DNA of 53,587 nucleotides from Desulfobulbaceae bacterium (GTDB lineage Bacteria > Desulfobacterota > Desulfobulbia > Desulfobulbales > Desulfocapsaceae). Shown in pieces: positions 8,439 to 18,812 of the stretch; positions within the stretch are counted from its first letter, which is position 1; every line of letters starts with the position of its first letter. The DNA is taken from contig JAHEER010000018.1 in NCBI GenBank assembly GCA_024640625.1, positions 1 through 53,587 of the forward strand, in the 5' to 3' direction. The notes under the pieces were generated by a model. It saw only the letters and a list, made by a program, of their open reading frames with translations, was not told the DNA's origin and ran no database searches. A program made the position numbers and the translations under genes.

Positions 8439-9515
8439 ATGTGGAAAGATTTGGATATTTCCCTTGAGAAAGCGGTGTCAATGAAGGACATGCCCGCGGA
8501 GGAAAATCTTGGTTTTGGCAGATATTTCACCGACCACATGTTCCTCATGGAGTGGAACCGTGATCGGGGCTGGAACAACGCCAAGATATCTCCGTACACC
8601 TCGTTCTCCATGGACCCTGCATCCACCGTCCTCCACTATGGCCAGGCGATTTTCGAGGGCCTCAAGGCCTATCGGGGCAAAGACGATCAGATCTTTCTGT
8701 TCAGGCCGGAAGACAATTTCAAGCGCATGAACAAGGCGGCTGTCCGGATGAGCATGCCCCGCTTTCCGGTTGACCAGATGCTCAAGGCTCTCAAGGGGCT
8801 GGTCTATCTTGATCGCAGGTGGGTTCCGTCGGCTCAAGGTGCCTCACTCTATGTGCGCCCGACTATGATCGGCGTCGACCCTTTTTTGGGTCTGAAGCCG
8901 GCCGACAACTATTTGTTTTATATCATAATGAGCCCGGTGGGTGCTTATTATGCGGAGGGCTTCAGCCCAACCAGGATTTCTGTCTGCACCGATTACGTGC
9001 GGGCGGTCAAGGGCGGGGTTGGCGATGTCAAGACGGCCGGCAACTACGCCGCCTCGATGCTTGCTTCTGAACAGGCCGTGGAACGCGGCTGCACCCAGGT
9101 CCTCTGGCTTGATGCCTGCGAACGCAGATATGTAGAAGAAGTGGGTACTTCCAACATCTTCTTTTTTATCAACGACAAACTGATTACCCCGCCCTTATCC
9201 GGCTCGATCCTGGGCGGTATCACCCGCGATTCGGTAATCAAACTGGCTCAGAGCTGGGATATCGAAGTGGAGGAGCGGCCGGTGGCCATTGCTGAAGTGC
9301 TGGAGGCCTCGCAAAGCGGCACTCTCCAGGAGAGTTTCGCCACCGGCACCGCGGCTGTCATATCCCCCGTCGGGGAACTCCTCTACCAGGACGTCTCCTA
9401 TCAGATCAACAAGGGTGAAACGGGACCGCTCGCAGTCCGCTTGTATGAAGAATTACAGGCAATTCAATACGGTCGGAAAAAGGATCCATTCGGCTGGCGG
9501 GTCACGGTTGGTTGA
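8439..9515 (+). CDS. ilvE: Branched-chain amino acid aminotransferase
   Basis: A 358-residue fold-type IV PLP enzyme catalysing the last, reversible transamination to Leu, Ile and Val. Characteristic blocks are HYGQAIFEGLKAYR near the N-terminus, YVRPTMIGVDP in the middle, and the PLP lysine in VGDVKTAGNYAAS (Lys about 198). Later come EEVGTSNIFFF, PPLSGSILGGITRDS and the cofactor-phosphate motif FATGTAAVISPVG. Length and motifs fit the eukaryote-like type II IlvE group. The start ATG follows GGAGATTGTATC. It is monocistronic, ending at the terminator at 9582. Confidence 0.95.
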   Translation: MWKDLDISLEKAVSMKDMPAEENLGFGRYFTDHMFLMEWNRDRGWNNAKISPYTSFSMDPASTVLHYGQAIFEGLKAYRGKDDQIFLFRPEDNFKRMNKAAVRMSMPRFPVDQMLKALKGLVYLDRRWVPSAQGASLYVRPTMIGVDPFLGLKPADNYLFYIIMSPVGAYYAEGFSPTRISVCTDYVRAVKGGVGDVKTAGNYAASMLASEQAVERGCTQVLWLDACERRYVEEVGTSNIFFFINDKLITPPLSGSILGGITRDSVIKLAQSWDIEVEERPVAIAEVLEASQSGTLQESFATGTAAVISPVGELLYQDVSYQINKGETGPLAVRLYEELQAIQYGRKKDPFGWRVTVG

Positions 9516-9581
9516 GGCCCCGTACCTGATCAGCTTCAAGCTCTAATTTAGGCCTTAAAACAACCATATAAAGTGCCCTGC

Positions 9582-9621
9582 GGGGCGGCTGCAAAAAAAG
9601 TGCGGCCGCCCCTTGATTTTT
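9582..9621 (+). terminator. Rho-independent terminator after ilvE
   Basis: An 11-bp GC-rich stem (arms GGGGCGGCTGC and GCGGCCGCCCC, one G-U pair), a 9-base A-rich loop, then TTGATTTTT. It separates ilvE from groES. Confidence 0.85.
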
Positions 9622-9685
9622 GTACGAGCACGACTATATTTTGCCGTGTTCAAAATTAGGCCGTTTTTGCGGTCAGTTAAATAGG

Positions 9686-9707
9686 GGCTGCCCGTGGAGG
9701 AGCAGCC
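9686..9707 (+). repeat. Small leader hairpin upstream of groES
   Basis: Arms GGCTGC / GCAGCC with a 10-base loop in the probable groES 5' leader. No CIRCE element (TTAGCACTC-N9-GAGTGCTAA) and no clear sigma-32 promoter were found between the ilvE terminator and groES, so the control of this heat-shock operon is not evident. Confidence 0.4.
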
Positions 9708-9750
9708 AAAACATAATTCAACTTCGTACAAAGTAGTATAGGAGGAAACA

Positions 9751-10038
9751 ATGAAAATTCGTCCGTTAAATGATCGTCTTCTTGTTCAGAGGCTTGAGGA
9801 GGAAGAAACAACTGCCGGTGGCATCATCATTCCCGACAGCGCTAAGGAAAAGCCGGCTCAGGGAAAGGTTGTGGCAGTTGGTCCTGGTAAAGCAAACGAT
9901 GCAGGCGAGCGCGTTGAACTGCAGGTGAAAGAAGGTGACGTAATCCTTTTCTCCAAATATGGCGGCACCGATGTGAAGCTTGACGGAGAGGACTACCTGA
10001 TCATGCGTGAAGATGACGTTCTCGGCATTGTCGAGTAA
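9751..10038 (+). CDS. groES: Co-chaperonin GroES (10 kDa)
   Basis: A 95-residue GroES, the heptameric lid of the GroEL chamber. The N-terminus [19 protein letters not shown] and the mobile loop [16 protein letters not shown] are textbook. The later residues [29 protein letters not shown] and the C-terminal DDVLGIVE complete the beta-barrel. It has a strong AGGAGG before the ATG. groEL follows 63 bases downstream in the usual groES-groEL operon. Confidence 0.99.
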   Translation: MKIRPLNDRLLVQRLEEEETTAGGIIIPDSAKEKPAQGKVVAVGPGKANDAGERVELQVKEGDVILFSKYGGTDVKLDGEDYLIMREDDVLGIVE

Positions 10039-10080
10039 GTCGCATCTGAACCGATTTGTTTCAACCCTAATTTGCATTAA

Positions 10081-11757
<1,677 letters not shown>

Positions 11758-11798
11758 GCCGATCCGGCCGACTTACGGTCTATTGATAGGCAGTATCC

Positions 11799-11827
11799 AA
11801 GGGGCTCAGCGATGAGCCCCTTTTTTT
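11799..11827 (+). terminator. Rho-independent terminator of groESL
   Basis: A perfect 8-bp stem GGGGCTCA / TGAGCCCC, extended by flanking A-T pairs, with loop GCGA and seven T residues. Confidence 0.93.
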
Positions 11828-11893
11828 GTGTTCCCGGGGCTGGGAAAAAGGCCGGTTAGGCCCTGAAACCGGGACTGGCCGCCATGTTTTCTG

Positions 11894-11924
11894 TTGACAC
11901 TGACAGATGAATACGGTATCTATT
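11894..11924 (+). promoter_or_regulatory. Probable promoter of tRNA-Met
   Basis: A perfect -35 TTGACA at 11894-11899 lies 42 bases before the tRNA. The -10 is weak: TATCTA at 17-base spacing or TCTATT at 19. A GC-rich stretch of the kind seen at stable-RNA starts is absent. Confidence 0.5.
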
Positions 11925-11940
11925 GTGTCCTTCACGACCT

Positions 11941-12017
11941 GGCGATGTAGCTCAGCTGGTTAGAGCATGCGGCTCATATCCGCAGCGTCCGGGGTTCAAG
12001 TCCCTGCATCGCCACCA
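11941..12017 (+). tRNA. tRNA-Met (anticodon CAU)
   Basis: A complete 77-base cloverleaf with an encoded CCA. The acceptor arms are GGCGATG and CATCGCC, the D arm is GCTC/GAGC, and the anticodon stem TGCGG/CCGCA holds loop CTCATAT, so the anticodon is CAT. The T arm carries GGTTCAAGTCC. The 1-72 pair is G-C, so it is not the initiator. The arms fit delta-type elongator tRNA-Met; a lysidine-modified tRNA-Ile(CAU) is the alternative that cannot be fully excluded. Confidence 0.94.
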
Positions 12018-12062
12018 AAATATCCCAACTGATTGTATTTGTTGCGATTAGTTGTTCAATTC

Positions 12063-12099
12063 TGGCGCATCAGGGGCACAATTCCTGATGCGCCATTTC
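12063..12099 (+). terminator. Terminator after tRNA-Met
   Basis: A perfect 12-bp stem TGGCGCATCAGG / CCTGATGCGCCA with a 9-base loop, followed by a short T-rich tail (TTTCT). It may also serve the leftward ula operon. The remaining bases to 12260 show no gene. Confidence 0.8.
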
Positions 12100-12260
12100 T
12101 ATTCCGGCTGGCGACCTTGAGATAAAAATAGGACAGTAATTATGAGACACGAATTGGACTTTGACCGCCAGGCGCGTCCATGATATCAACCGAAGACGCG
12201 GCCGAATCTGCCAGCGGTGCCTGATTCGCCAGGATGTGTGCGCCGGCACGCACTACCTGT

Positions 12261-13754
12261 TTAAATGACCTTACCAAGCTGCTGCAGGGCGCGGTGGAGG
12301 GAGGCTCTTTTCTCGTTCAGTTCCTGATAAAATTCAACCATGGCAGGATCTGGCTTGAACACGGTTTCAGAGCCGGGCGGCTGGATGGTCTCAAAGGCTT
12401 GTTCATAGGAGTCGTAAAGCCCGCAGGTCACCGCCGCGGAAATCCAGGCGCCCAGGGAAGTGGACTCGCGATTCTTATGCAGAACCACATCCGTTCCATA
12501 AACATCGGCCTGCAACTGGTTATAAGCGCCAAACTTGGTCATCCCTCCAGAGACACTTACTGTTGAGAAAGAGCCGAGCTTCTGCTTAAAGGCGGCGATG
12601 TTTTCACCCATGGCCATGACAATACCTTCCAGAACCGCCCGTGCCATGTCAGCCCTGGTCGTTGCAAGTTTTAGTTTATAGAAAACACCGCAATCGTCAG
12701 GGTTCCAATGGGGAGCCCCGCTTCCCTCGAAATAGGGGAGCAGTAACACGCCATTGGCGCCCGGAGGACTGGTGAGGACCTCCCGGTTACTCTTTTCTAA
12801 GGCCTCGTCAGAACTATCGCCATAGCACTGTTCGAGGTACCATCGATACACGGTTCCGGTGGTCAGCATTCCTGCTTCCAGGTTGTAACTCCCAGGTATC
12901 GCACCGATCTTGCACAAAAAACGTTTCTGCTCATCGAGGACCGGCGCCTCCGTATGGGCGATGAGGTAGGATCCCGTGCCGGTCGTGCACTTGAGCTTGC
13001 CTTCGCTGATGATGCCCAGTCCCAGCGCGGCGCACTGCTGATCGCCCCCGGCGGATATGATTTTCGTGTTTTCCGGAATCCCGGTGATCCGCTCCAGCTC
13101 GCTGGTAGTGGATGCGCACACCGACCCGGCTGGTACCAGATCACAGAGGTGTTTTTTGTCGACCGAAAAGATGTCGAGCAACTCCTCGTCCCAGTCTCTC
13201 GAGTAGATATTGAGAAGATTGGTATTACTGGCCAGCGATTCATCGGTCACAAATTCTCCACCCAGGGTGTGCAGGGCGATATCATGTACGCCAAGCATCT
13301 TGGCGGTTTGGCCATAGACATCGCTCATTTCGCGCCGCAGCCAGGTCATTTTGACGGCCGACAATACCGGCGAAATCCTCAAACCGGTGAGCTGGTAAAC
13401 CCGGTCCTCATGGGAGGCCAATTCCCTGCAGATCGGCACGGTTCTCTTGTCATGCCACATGATGAAAGGAGCCAGCGGCTCGCCGCTTGAGTCCACGGGC
13501 ACCACCGACGAGCGCTGCGAGGTGACGCTGAGCGCCAGTACATTCAATTTTTTTGATCTGGCAAAATCGTAGGATTCCTTGAGCAGGGAGAGGAGCTCTC
13601 TGACGAACTTGCGCCCGTCCAATTCAACCCGTTTGTCTTCAAAATATTCTGGCACCGTGAGTCTCCGACACTTGTGCAGCACCTTCCCTGCGGGGTCATG
13701 GTGGACAGCACGCATAGAAGTTGATCCGATATCAATGGTGACGATGGAATCCAT
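12261..13754 (-). CDS. FGGY-family carbohydrate kinase, last gene of the ula-like operon
   Basis: A 497-residue sugar kinase of the FGGY family (xylulokinase/gluconokinase/L-xylulose kinase group) with two actin-like ATPase domains. The N-terminal phosphate-1 motif is IDIGSTSMRA. The second domain carries AGGDQQCAALGLG, CTTGTGSYL and the adenosine motif VSGGMTKFGAYNQLQADVYG; the catalytic Asp is in that central GGDQQ segment. GGAGCAAAC precedes the ATG. It lies 65 bases downstream of ulaF. Known ula operons are fed by a PTS that delivers L-ascorbate-6-phosphate. With no PTS in the window, this kinase may phosphorylate L-ascorbate, 3-keto-L-gulonate or L-xylulose. That role is inference. Confidence 0.88.
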   Translation of the reverse strand: MDSIVTIDIGSTSMRAVHHDPAGKVLHKCRRLTVPEYFEDKRVELDGRKFVRELLSLLKESYDFARSKKLNVLALSVTSQRSSVVPVDSSGEPLAPFIMWHDKRTVPICRELASHEDRVYQLTGLRISPVLSAVKMTWLRREMSDVYGQTAKMLGVHDIALHTLGGEFVTDESLASNTNLLNIYSRDWDEELLDIFSVDKKHLCDLVPAGSVCASTTSELERITGIPENTKIISAGGDQQCAALGLGIISEGKLKCTTGTGSYLIAHTEAPVLDEQKRFLCKIGAIPGSYNLEAGMLTTGTVYRWYLEQCYGDSSDEALEKSNREVLTSPPGANGVLLLPYFEGSGAPHWNPDDCGVFYKLKLATTRADMARAVLEGIVMAMGENIAAFKQKLGSFSTVSVSGGMTKFGAYNQLQADVYGTDVVLHKNRESTSLGAWISAAVTCGLYDSYEQAFETIQPPGSETVFKPDPAMVEFYQELNEKRASLHRALQQLGKVI

Positions 13755-13819
13755 GTTTGCTCCAGGAGATAAGTACAGTAGTTTACTCTTGCCTAGAAGA
13801 AGCGCAGATCAGCCCGGCG

Positions 13820-14515
13820 TTATTTCTGTCCGTAATAGGCCTCTTCGCCGTGTTTTCTTAGATAGTGCTTGTCAAGCAATTCTTGAGAAATACCAGCTAT
13901 TTCGGAGTTAATAGTCAGCGAGGCAAAGGCCATCTGGGCAATCTCTTCCAACACGACCGTGTTATGTACTGCATTCATCGGCTCACTGCCCCAGGTAAAC
14001 GGGCCATGACCGCTGACCAGAATACCCGGGACCGCCTGCGAATCGATCTTTCTCTCTTGAAAGGTCTCGACGATAACCTTACCGGTTTCGAGTTCGTAGG
14101 CTCCATTGATCTCTTTCGAGGACAGCGATCGGGTGCAGGGAATCGGACCATAAAAATAGTCGGCATGAGTGGTGCCCAGCGCCGGCAGGTCACGGCCGGC
14201 CTGGGCCCAGGCGGTGGCCATTCTCGAGTGGGTGTGCACAACCCCGCCGCAGTCGGGAAAGGACCGGTATATCTCCAGGTGGGTGGCAAGATCCGAACTT
14301 GGGTTGTAACTGCCCTCCAGCACCTTTCCTTGCAGATCGACGGTCACCAGATCATCCACGTTCATCTGCTCGTAGGGGACGCCGCTTGGCTTGATCGTCA
14401 CTTCCCCTTTCTCCCTGTCTATGCCGCTCACGTTGCCCCAGGTGAATATCACCAGCCCCATTCTCTGCAGCTGCAGGTTCGCCTCGAGAATTTCTTCTTT
14501 CCTGGCCTTATCCAT
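13820..14515 (-). CDS. ulaF: L-ribulose-5-phosphate 4-epimerase
   Basis: A 231-residue class II aldolase-like epimerase (AraD/UlaF/SgbE) that converts L-ribulose-5-P to D-xylulose-5-P for the pentose phosphate pathway. Zn ligands are visible as His94 and His96 in VVHTHSR and about His170 in [24 protein letters not shown] and the DxxTH segment (SSDLATHLE) are also conserved. The length equals that of E. coli AraD/UlaF. Its ATG lies inside the last codons of ulaE (8-base overlap, ATGGATAA), showing translational coupling. AraD for L-arabinose is an alternative label, but the ulaG-D-E neighbours decide for UlaF. Confidence 0.94.
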   Translation of the reverse strand: MDKARKEEILEANLQLQRMGLVIFTWGNVSGIDREKGEVTIKPSGVPYEQMNVDDLVTVDLQGKVLEGSYNPSSDLATHLEIYRSFPDCGGVVHTHSRMATAWAQAGRDLPALGTTHADYFYGPIPCTRSLSSKEINGAYELETGKVIVETFQERKIDSQAVPGILVSGHGPFTWGSEPMNAVHNTVVLEEIAQMAFASLTINSEIAGISQELLDKHYLRKHGEEAYYGQK

Positions 14516-15377
14516 CGATTAATCCTCCCTCGATCATTCTCTGAAAAATCCACTCCCGGGCTTCTGTTATCTCTTTCCCGGGATCCTCGGCCTTTTCAGT
14601 CCACATCTCGAGCAGAAACGGCCCTTGATAATTGAGTTTTTTAAGCACGGCAAATGCTGCAGGAAAATCGACGCAGCCGGTGCCAAAGGGAACCTCTTTG
14701 AATGTCCCCTGGTGGGTATCCGTGACCCCAACAGTTTCCTTGAGGTGCAGGGCCACGATGTGTGGAAATCCCAGCTCCAGCTCACCGGGGACATCGTTGC
14801 CCCAGGCGCTCAGGTTGCCTATGTCGGGATAGACGGTGAACCACGGCGAGGGAAGCAGTTTCCGCACGTTCATGAACTTGACGATCGAACTCATGAAGGG
14901 ATGGTCCATGATTTCCATGGCCAGCATCACCTGCTCCCGGGCGGCCATTTCCAGACTCTTTTGCATGCCTTCCAGGTACCAGCGCCGGGTGTCCTCATCC
15001 CCCTGCTCGTAGTAAACGTCGTAGCCGGCCAGCTGGATGGTGCGGACGCCGGTATCCACACAGAACAGGATCGCCTTTTCCATGATCTCGAGCGCCTGGC
15101 GCCGCACTTCCGGATCATGGCTTCCCAGGGGATAACGGCGATGCCCGCTGAGACACATGGTGGGCACCGTCAGGGGGCTGTCGAGTACGGTCTGGCAGAA
15201 TTCCTTGCGTTCTGCCACGGTCCATTCAAGTCTGGCTAAGCGCTCATCGGTCTCATCAACGGAGATTTCCACGTGGGTAAAGCCCAGTTTTTCGGCCATC
15301 GACAGCCGGGTTGCCCAGTCTATGTTTTCGGGCAGGGCCTTTTCATAGATACCGAGCTTGATATCCTCGCGCTTCAT
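14508..15377 (-). CDS. ulaE: L-ribulose-5-phosphate 3-epimerase (L-xylulose-5-P epimerase)
   Basis: A 289-residue TIM-barrel epimerase of the UlaE/SgbU type that interconverts L-xylulose-5-P and L-ribulose-5-P. The family pattern is clear: GIYEKALP at the start, then [67 protein letters not shown] and ALHLKETVG, with Glu and Asp metal ligands in the last three. Length fits E. coli UlaE. It begins 5 bases after ulaD and overlaps ulaF by 8 bases. Confidence 0.95.
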   Translation of the reverse strand: MKREDIKLGIYEKALPENIDWATRLSMAEKLGFTHVEISVDETDERLARLEWTVAERKEFCQTVLDSPLTVPTMCLSGHRRYPLGSHDPEVRRQALEIMEKAILFCVDTGVRTIQLAGYDVYYEQGDEDTRRWYLEGMQKSLEMAAREQVMLAMEIMDHPFMSSIVKFMNVRKLLPSPWFTVYPDIGNLSAWGNDVPGELELGFPHIVALHLKETVGVTDTHQGTFKEVPFGTGCVDFPAAFAVLKKLNYQGPFLLEMWTEKAEDPGKEITEAREWIFQRMIEGGLIDG

Positions 15378-15382
15378 AGTGT

Positions 15383-16030
15383 CTACCAGTATTTGTTGAT
15401 GGCTTCCTTGAAGTCTCTTGCCGCCTGGGCAGGATTATCGGCCCCGTAAAGTCCCCTGCCGGCAATGAAACATTTGACCGGTATGCCCTTGAAGATCCAC
15501 AGGTCGTCGGCATTGAGGCCGCCGGTAACGGAGACCTCAAAGCCCATGTCAGCCAGTCTGCGGATTTTGCCGAGGTCTTCTTCGCCCCACTGCTGGCCGG
15601 CCAGCCCGGCATCGCGGCCCCGGTGATAGATGGCTTGCGTCAGGCCGATGGCACGCCACTTTTGGGCGTGTTCGAAAGTCCAATCGCCATAGAGTTCGAT
15701 CTGCAGATCACCATTGTATTTCCTGGCAACTTCGAGGGCCGCCTCCATCGTCGCATAGGGAGCATTGCAGATTACCGTCATCCAGTTGGCCCCCTGGGAA
15801 AAGACAATCTCGGCGACGGTGCCGCCGGCATCAGCCGCTTTGAGATCTGCCACAATCATCTTTTCGGGATAGAGAGCCCTGAGCATACCAACCGTTTTTG
15901 CTCCTTCTGCATAGCAGAGGATTGTTCCCATCTCGAGTACGTCAACTTCATCGACAAGTGACCTGGTGGCCGCCAATGCCGACGGTATATCAAGATGATC
16001 GAGCGCTACTTGAAGTAATGGTTTCGACAT
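15383..16030 (-). CDS. ulaD: 3-keto-L-gulonate-6-phosphate decarboxylase
   Basis: A 215-residue enzyme of the orotidine-monophosphate-decarboxylase suprafamily that converts 3-keto-L-gulonate-6-P to L-xylulose-5-P. The metal site DxK is in IVADLKAADAGG; LEMGTIL holds the Glu ligand. The catalytic His/Arg are in AIYHRGRDAGLAGQQW, very close to E. coli UlaD. The C-terminal phosphate-binding region is VTGGLNADDL and FIAGRGLYGA. The frame is open to 16108, but ATG 16028-16030 (MSKPLLQVALDHLD) has GGAGGATCAC before it and gives the family length. Confidence 0.95.
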   Translation of the reverse strand: MSKPLLQVALDHLDIPSALAATRSLVDEVDVLEMGTILCYAEGAKTVGMLRALYPEKMIVADLKAADAGGTVAEIVFSQGANWMTVICNAPYATMEAALEVARKYNGDLQIELYGDWTFEHAQKWRAIGLTQAIYHRGRDAGLAGQQWGEEDLGKIRRLADMGFEVSVTGGLNADDLWIFKGIPVKCFIAGRGLYGADNPAQAARDFKEAINKYW

Positions 16031-16049
16031 GTGATCCTCCACAATGGTA

Positions 16050-17114
16050 TTACAGCAACGATTTAAACGGCAGATCAGGCTCGATTGCAAACGCGTCTTC
16101 GAAGCCACGGGGGTAGTGATATTCCAGTTCGTCCTTGTCGGTCGGATAGGTGAATTTTCCTCCCACCTGCCAGAGATACGGTTTGAATGTATACTTCAGC
16201 CGATCCTTTCTCATTTGCCAGAGCACTTTGATCTCCATTGGATCGGCCTGAAAATTGGTCCAGATGTCATGGTGGATTGGTATGACCACTTCGCAGTTGA
16301 GACATTCGGCCATACGAAGAATGTCCACCGAGGTCATCTTGTCGGTCATGCCGCGCGGGTTCTCGCCATAGGAGCCGAAGGCGACATCGATCTGGTGATC
16401 GTTGCCATGCTTGGCGTAGTAGTTGGAATAGTGGGAGTCGCCGCTGTGATACACATTGCCGCCGGGGGTTTTGATAAGGTAGTTAACCGCCAGCAGATCC
16501 ATTTCCTGAACCGGGTTGCCTTTCAAGACCACACCTTTGGGGGCAGTCACCAATTCGGTTCTGTCAAAGGCGTCGAGAGCTACTATTTCTGTGTCGCCGA
16601 CGGTAACCGTATCGCCGGGTTTAACAGTGACACAGCGCTCCGCTGGAACCCCCCAGCCGGTCCACAGCTCGACACAGGCCTGGGGGCCGATGAATTTGAC
16701 TTCCGGACCGCAGTTCTGCAAGACTGCCGCAGCCACATTCTCGTCGATATGATCGCCATGATGGTGGGTGGAAAGGACGGCATCCACTTCTTTGATTGCA
16801 AAAGGGTCCAGCACGCAGGGGACATTTCTTAGATTGGGCTGCAGCTTGAGACAGCCGATCATCCGCTGATGCTGGTGCTGCTCCTTCATCAGCTTATTCT
16901 GCTGGGTCTTCTTGCCGTGCTTGGTCCAATAATCGATACAGAGATTCGTACCTCCCTGGCTTTTCAGCCAGATGCCGGTACAGCCGAGCCACCACATGGC
17001 GACGGTTCCTTCCTTAACGTCTTCTTCCTCAATCTCTTCGTTAAGCCAGGTCCCCCATTCGGGAAAGTTTTTCAATATCCATGATTCTCTGGTAATTTCA
17101 TCTACTTTACTCAT
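16050..17114 (-). CDS. ulaG: L-ascorbate-6-phosphate lactonase
   Basis: A 354-residue metallo-beta-lactamase-fold lactonase that hydrolyses L-ascorbate-6-P to 3-keto-L-gulonate-6-P. It resembles E. coli UlaG along its whole length: [87 protein letters not shown] and the C-terminal [10 protein letters not shown]. The metal motif reads HHHGDH where E. coli has HDHNDH; the ligand positions HxHxDH are kept. GAGAGGAATAG precedes the ATG. It is first in the minus-strand operon ulaG-D-E-F-kinase. An operator-like palindrome lies about 200 bases upstream. Confidence 0.97.
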   Translation of the reverse strand: MSKVDEITRESWILKNFPEWGTWLNEEIEEEDVKEGTVAMWWLGCTGIWLKSQGGTNLCIDYWTKHGKKTQQNKLMKEQHQHQRMIGCLKLQPNLRNVPCVLDPFAIKEVDAVLSTHHHGDHIDENVAAAVLQNCGPEVKFIGPQACVELWTGWGVPAERCVTVKPGDTVTVGDTEIVALDAFDRTELVTAPKGVVLKGNPVQEMDLLAVNYLIKTPGGNVYHSGDSHYSNYYAKHGNDHQIDVAFGSYGENPRGMTDKMTSVDILRMAECLNCEVVIPIHHDIWTNFQADPMEIKVLWQMRKDRLKYTFKPYLWQVGGKFTYPTDKDELEYHYPRGFEDAFAIEPDLPFKSLL

Positions 17115-17718
17115 TGTCTATTCCTCTCTTCGAGTGTTGATTTTCTATGAAAAGGAGCTGTTCACTCAAAAACTGGTTAGCAACGCTCACTTCGTACCGT
17201 ACTGACGCAGTAATTTGAAATTCACGCTGAAGCGATTCGGTAGTGCATTAATCAAATAAAAAGCTGGATTCTTATATTTCCTGACAGATGTCTTGGTCGT
17301 CATCGCCGTTCGTGATATGTTATCACATATAACACATAATAACAAGAAGCAAGCGCCAAAATATTGGCCGAAGACCTTGATGCAGCGTGAAAAAAAGTGG
17401 TCCAGTCTTAACTTCTGCGTTGCTGCTGATCATCACCTCCAAGACGCTTTACCTGCCATGATTCAAATGAATAACGCCAGGCCTGCAATCCCAAACAACA
17501 ACTTGACCAGGCAAAGATTTAGACTACTCTTTTCAGCAGGAGCTATGATAATTAAAAGCCATCTCCCTGACAACGACTTGCATGGCGATAGCCGAGTTGA
17601 AATAGAGGCTGTTGCTGATGGAGTCGACCTGACAAGGTACTTACTTTTCAAAAAAATGTATTATTTGTGTAGCTATATATCTGTATTACTTATCCCCGAA
17701 ACGTGAAGGAGAGACAAA
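17115..17718. other. Divergent control region between ulaG and the aldolase gene
   Basis: About 600 bases without a credible gene; a 137-codon plus-strand frame (17293-17706) has atypical composition and no ribosome-binding site. It holds the palindrome at 17312-17333, AT-rich DNA, and at the right end the aldolase Shine-Dalgarno (AAGGAGAG). The length suggests separate promoters for the two directions. Confidence 0.6.
17312..17333. promoter_or_regulatory. Operator-like palindrome, site 1 (ulaG/aldolase)
   Basis: Arms GTGATATGT and ACATATAAC around a 4-base spacer TATC; eight of nine positions pair. It shares the 12-base word ATCACATATAAC with sites at 19589 and 21894. A second, shorter dyad GTGATA-N3-TATCAC overlaps the left half. 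It is the probable target of the GntR regulator at 19632. Confidence 0.75.
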
Positions 17719-18750
17719 ATGCCTGTGGTAAACTATCAGCAGTACTGTCAGATGCTAGACAATGCCAAAGCAAACGGATTCGCCTATCCGGCCATCAATA
17801 TTACTTCAAGCGAGACCATTAATGCGGCGCTGCTGGCTTTTAAGGAAGCCAACTCGGACGGCATAATCCAGGTCTCCACCGGCGGCGGCAGCTTTGCCTC
17901 CGGCCAGGGGGTAAATTCCATGGCCGTCGGTGCGGCAGCACTTGCAACATATACCCACGAGATTGCCCAGCACTACGATATCAACGTGGCCCTGCACACC
18001 GACCATTGCCACCCCCAGTACGTGGACAGCTTTATGTTGCCGCTGATCGAAGAGACCAGAAAAAGAAGAGCCCGGGGCGAGGCCAATCTCTTCAGCTCCC
18101 ATATGTTTGACGGCTCGGCGCTGCCGATGGATGAGAATCTGGCCCAGTCCAAAAAACTGATGGAGCTCTGTGTTGAAAACGAGATCATTCTTGAGATAGA
18201 AATCGGCGTGGTTGGCGGTGAGGAGGACGGGCACGATACCTCAGGTGTTGCTGCCGAGAAGCTCTTCACCACGCCCGAAGACATGGTGCTCGCAACCAGG
18301 GAGGTTGGCTCCATGGGGCGCTTCCTGCTGGCCGCAACTTTCGGCAATGTGCACGGCGTCTACAAGCCCGGAAATGTAAAGCTCAAACCCTCTATCCTCA
18401 AGGATGGGCAGGAAGCCGTCGCCGCCGCACTGGGCCAGGACACCCGCCTTGACCTGGTATTTCATGGCGGTTCAGGATCTGAACTGCACGAGATCAGGGA
18501 AGCTATTGGTTACGGTGTGGTCAAAATGAACATTGATACCGATACCCAGTATGCCTATACGCGACCCATCGTCGACCATTTTTTTAAAAATTATGATGGT
18601 GTCTTGAAGATCGAAGGCGAAGTGGGCAATAAAAAAGTGTACGACCCTCGCTCATACGGTAAAAAAGCCGAGAAAAACATGGCGGATCGTATCATGCAGG
18701 CGTGTGAGGACCTGCGCTCCACCGGAACATCATTGGGCCGCAATATCTGA
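17719..18750 (+). CDS. fba: Class II fructose-bisphosphate aldolase (zinc-dependent)
   Basis: A 343-residue class IIA aldolase (FbaA type) that cleaves ketose bisphosphates such as fructose-1,6-P2. Zn ligands and catalytic segments are visible: ALHTDHCHPQYVDSF, SSHMFDGSALPMDENLA, EIEIGVVGGEEDG, ATFGNVHGVYKPGNVKL, VFHGGSGS and the substrate-binding MNIDTDTQYAYTRP. It is strikingly like the actinobacterial FBA in its N-terminal FAYPAINITSSETINAAL and C-terminal DPRSYGKKAE. It is divergent from ulaG behind the shared operator, so it may handle a product of this island rather than serve central glycolysis; that is inference. Confidence 0.92.
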   Translation: MPVVNYQQYCQMLDNAKANGFAYPAINITSSETINAALLAFKEANSDGIIQVSTGGGSFASGQGVNSMAVGAAALATYTHEIAQHYDINVALHTDHCHPQYVDSFMLPLIEETRKRRARGEANLFSSHMFDGSALPMDENLAQSKKLMELCVENEIILEIEIGVVGGEEDGHDTSGVAAEKLFTTPEDMVLATREVGSMGRFLLAATFGNVHGVYKPGNVKLKPSILKDGQEAVAAALGQDTRLDLVFHGGSGSELHEIREAIGYGVVKMNIDTDTQYAYTRPIVDHFFKNYDGVLKIEGEVGNKKVYDPRSYGKKAEKNMADRIMQACEDLRSTGTSLGRNI

Positions 18751-18812
18751 GTGCGAGGTGCTGCGCTGCCGCAGTTGCCTGACCGATCGAACTGGCAGCA
18801 GGGCGTTGCTTT

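Noticed and set aside
9622..9750. CIRCE element before groES
   Set aside because: No TTAGCACTC / GAGTGCTAA pair is present.
13820..14515. Naming the 4-epimerase araD for arabinose use
   Set aside because: No araA or araB lies nearby, while ulaG, ulaD and ulaE are directly upstream, one overlapping it.
17293..17706. A 137-codon plus-strand frame between ulaG and the aldolase gene
   Set aside because: It overlaps the operator, lacks a Shine-Dalgarno, has unusual composition and resembles no family; the region is better read as control DNA.
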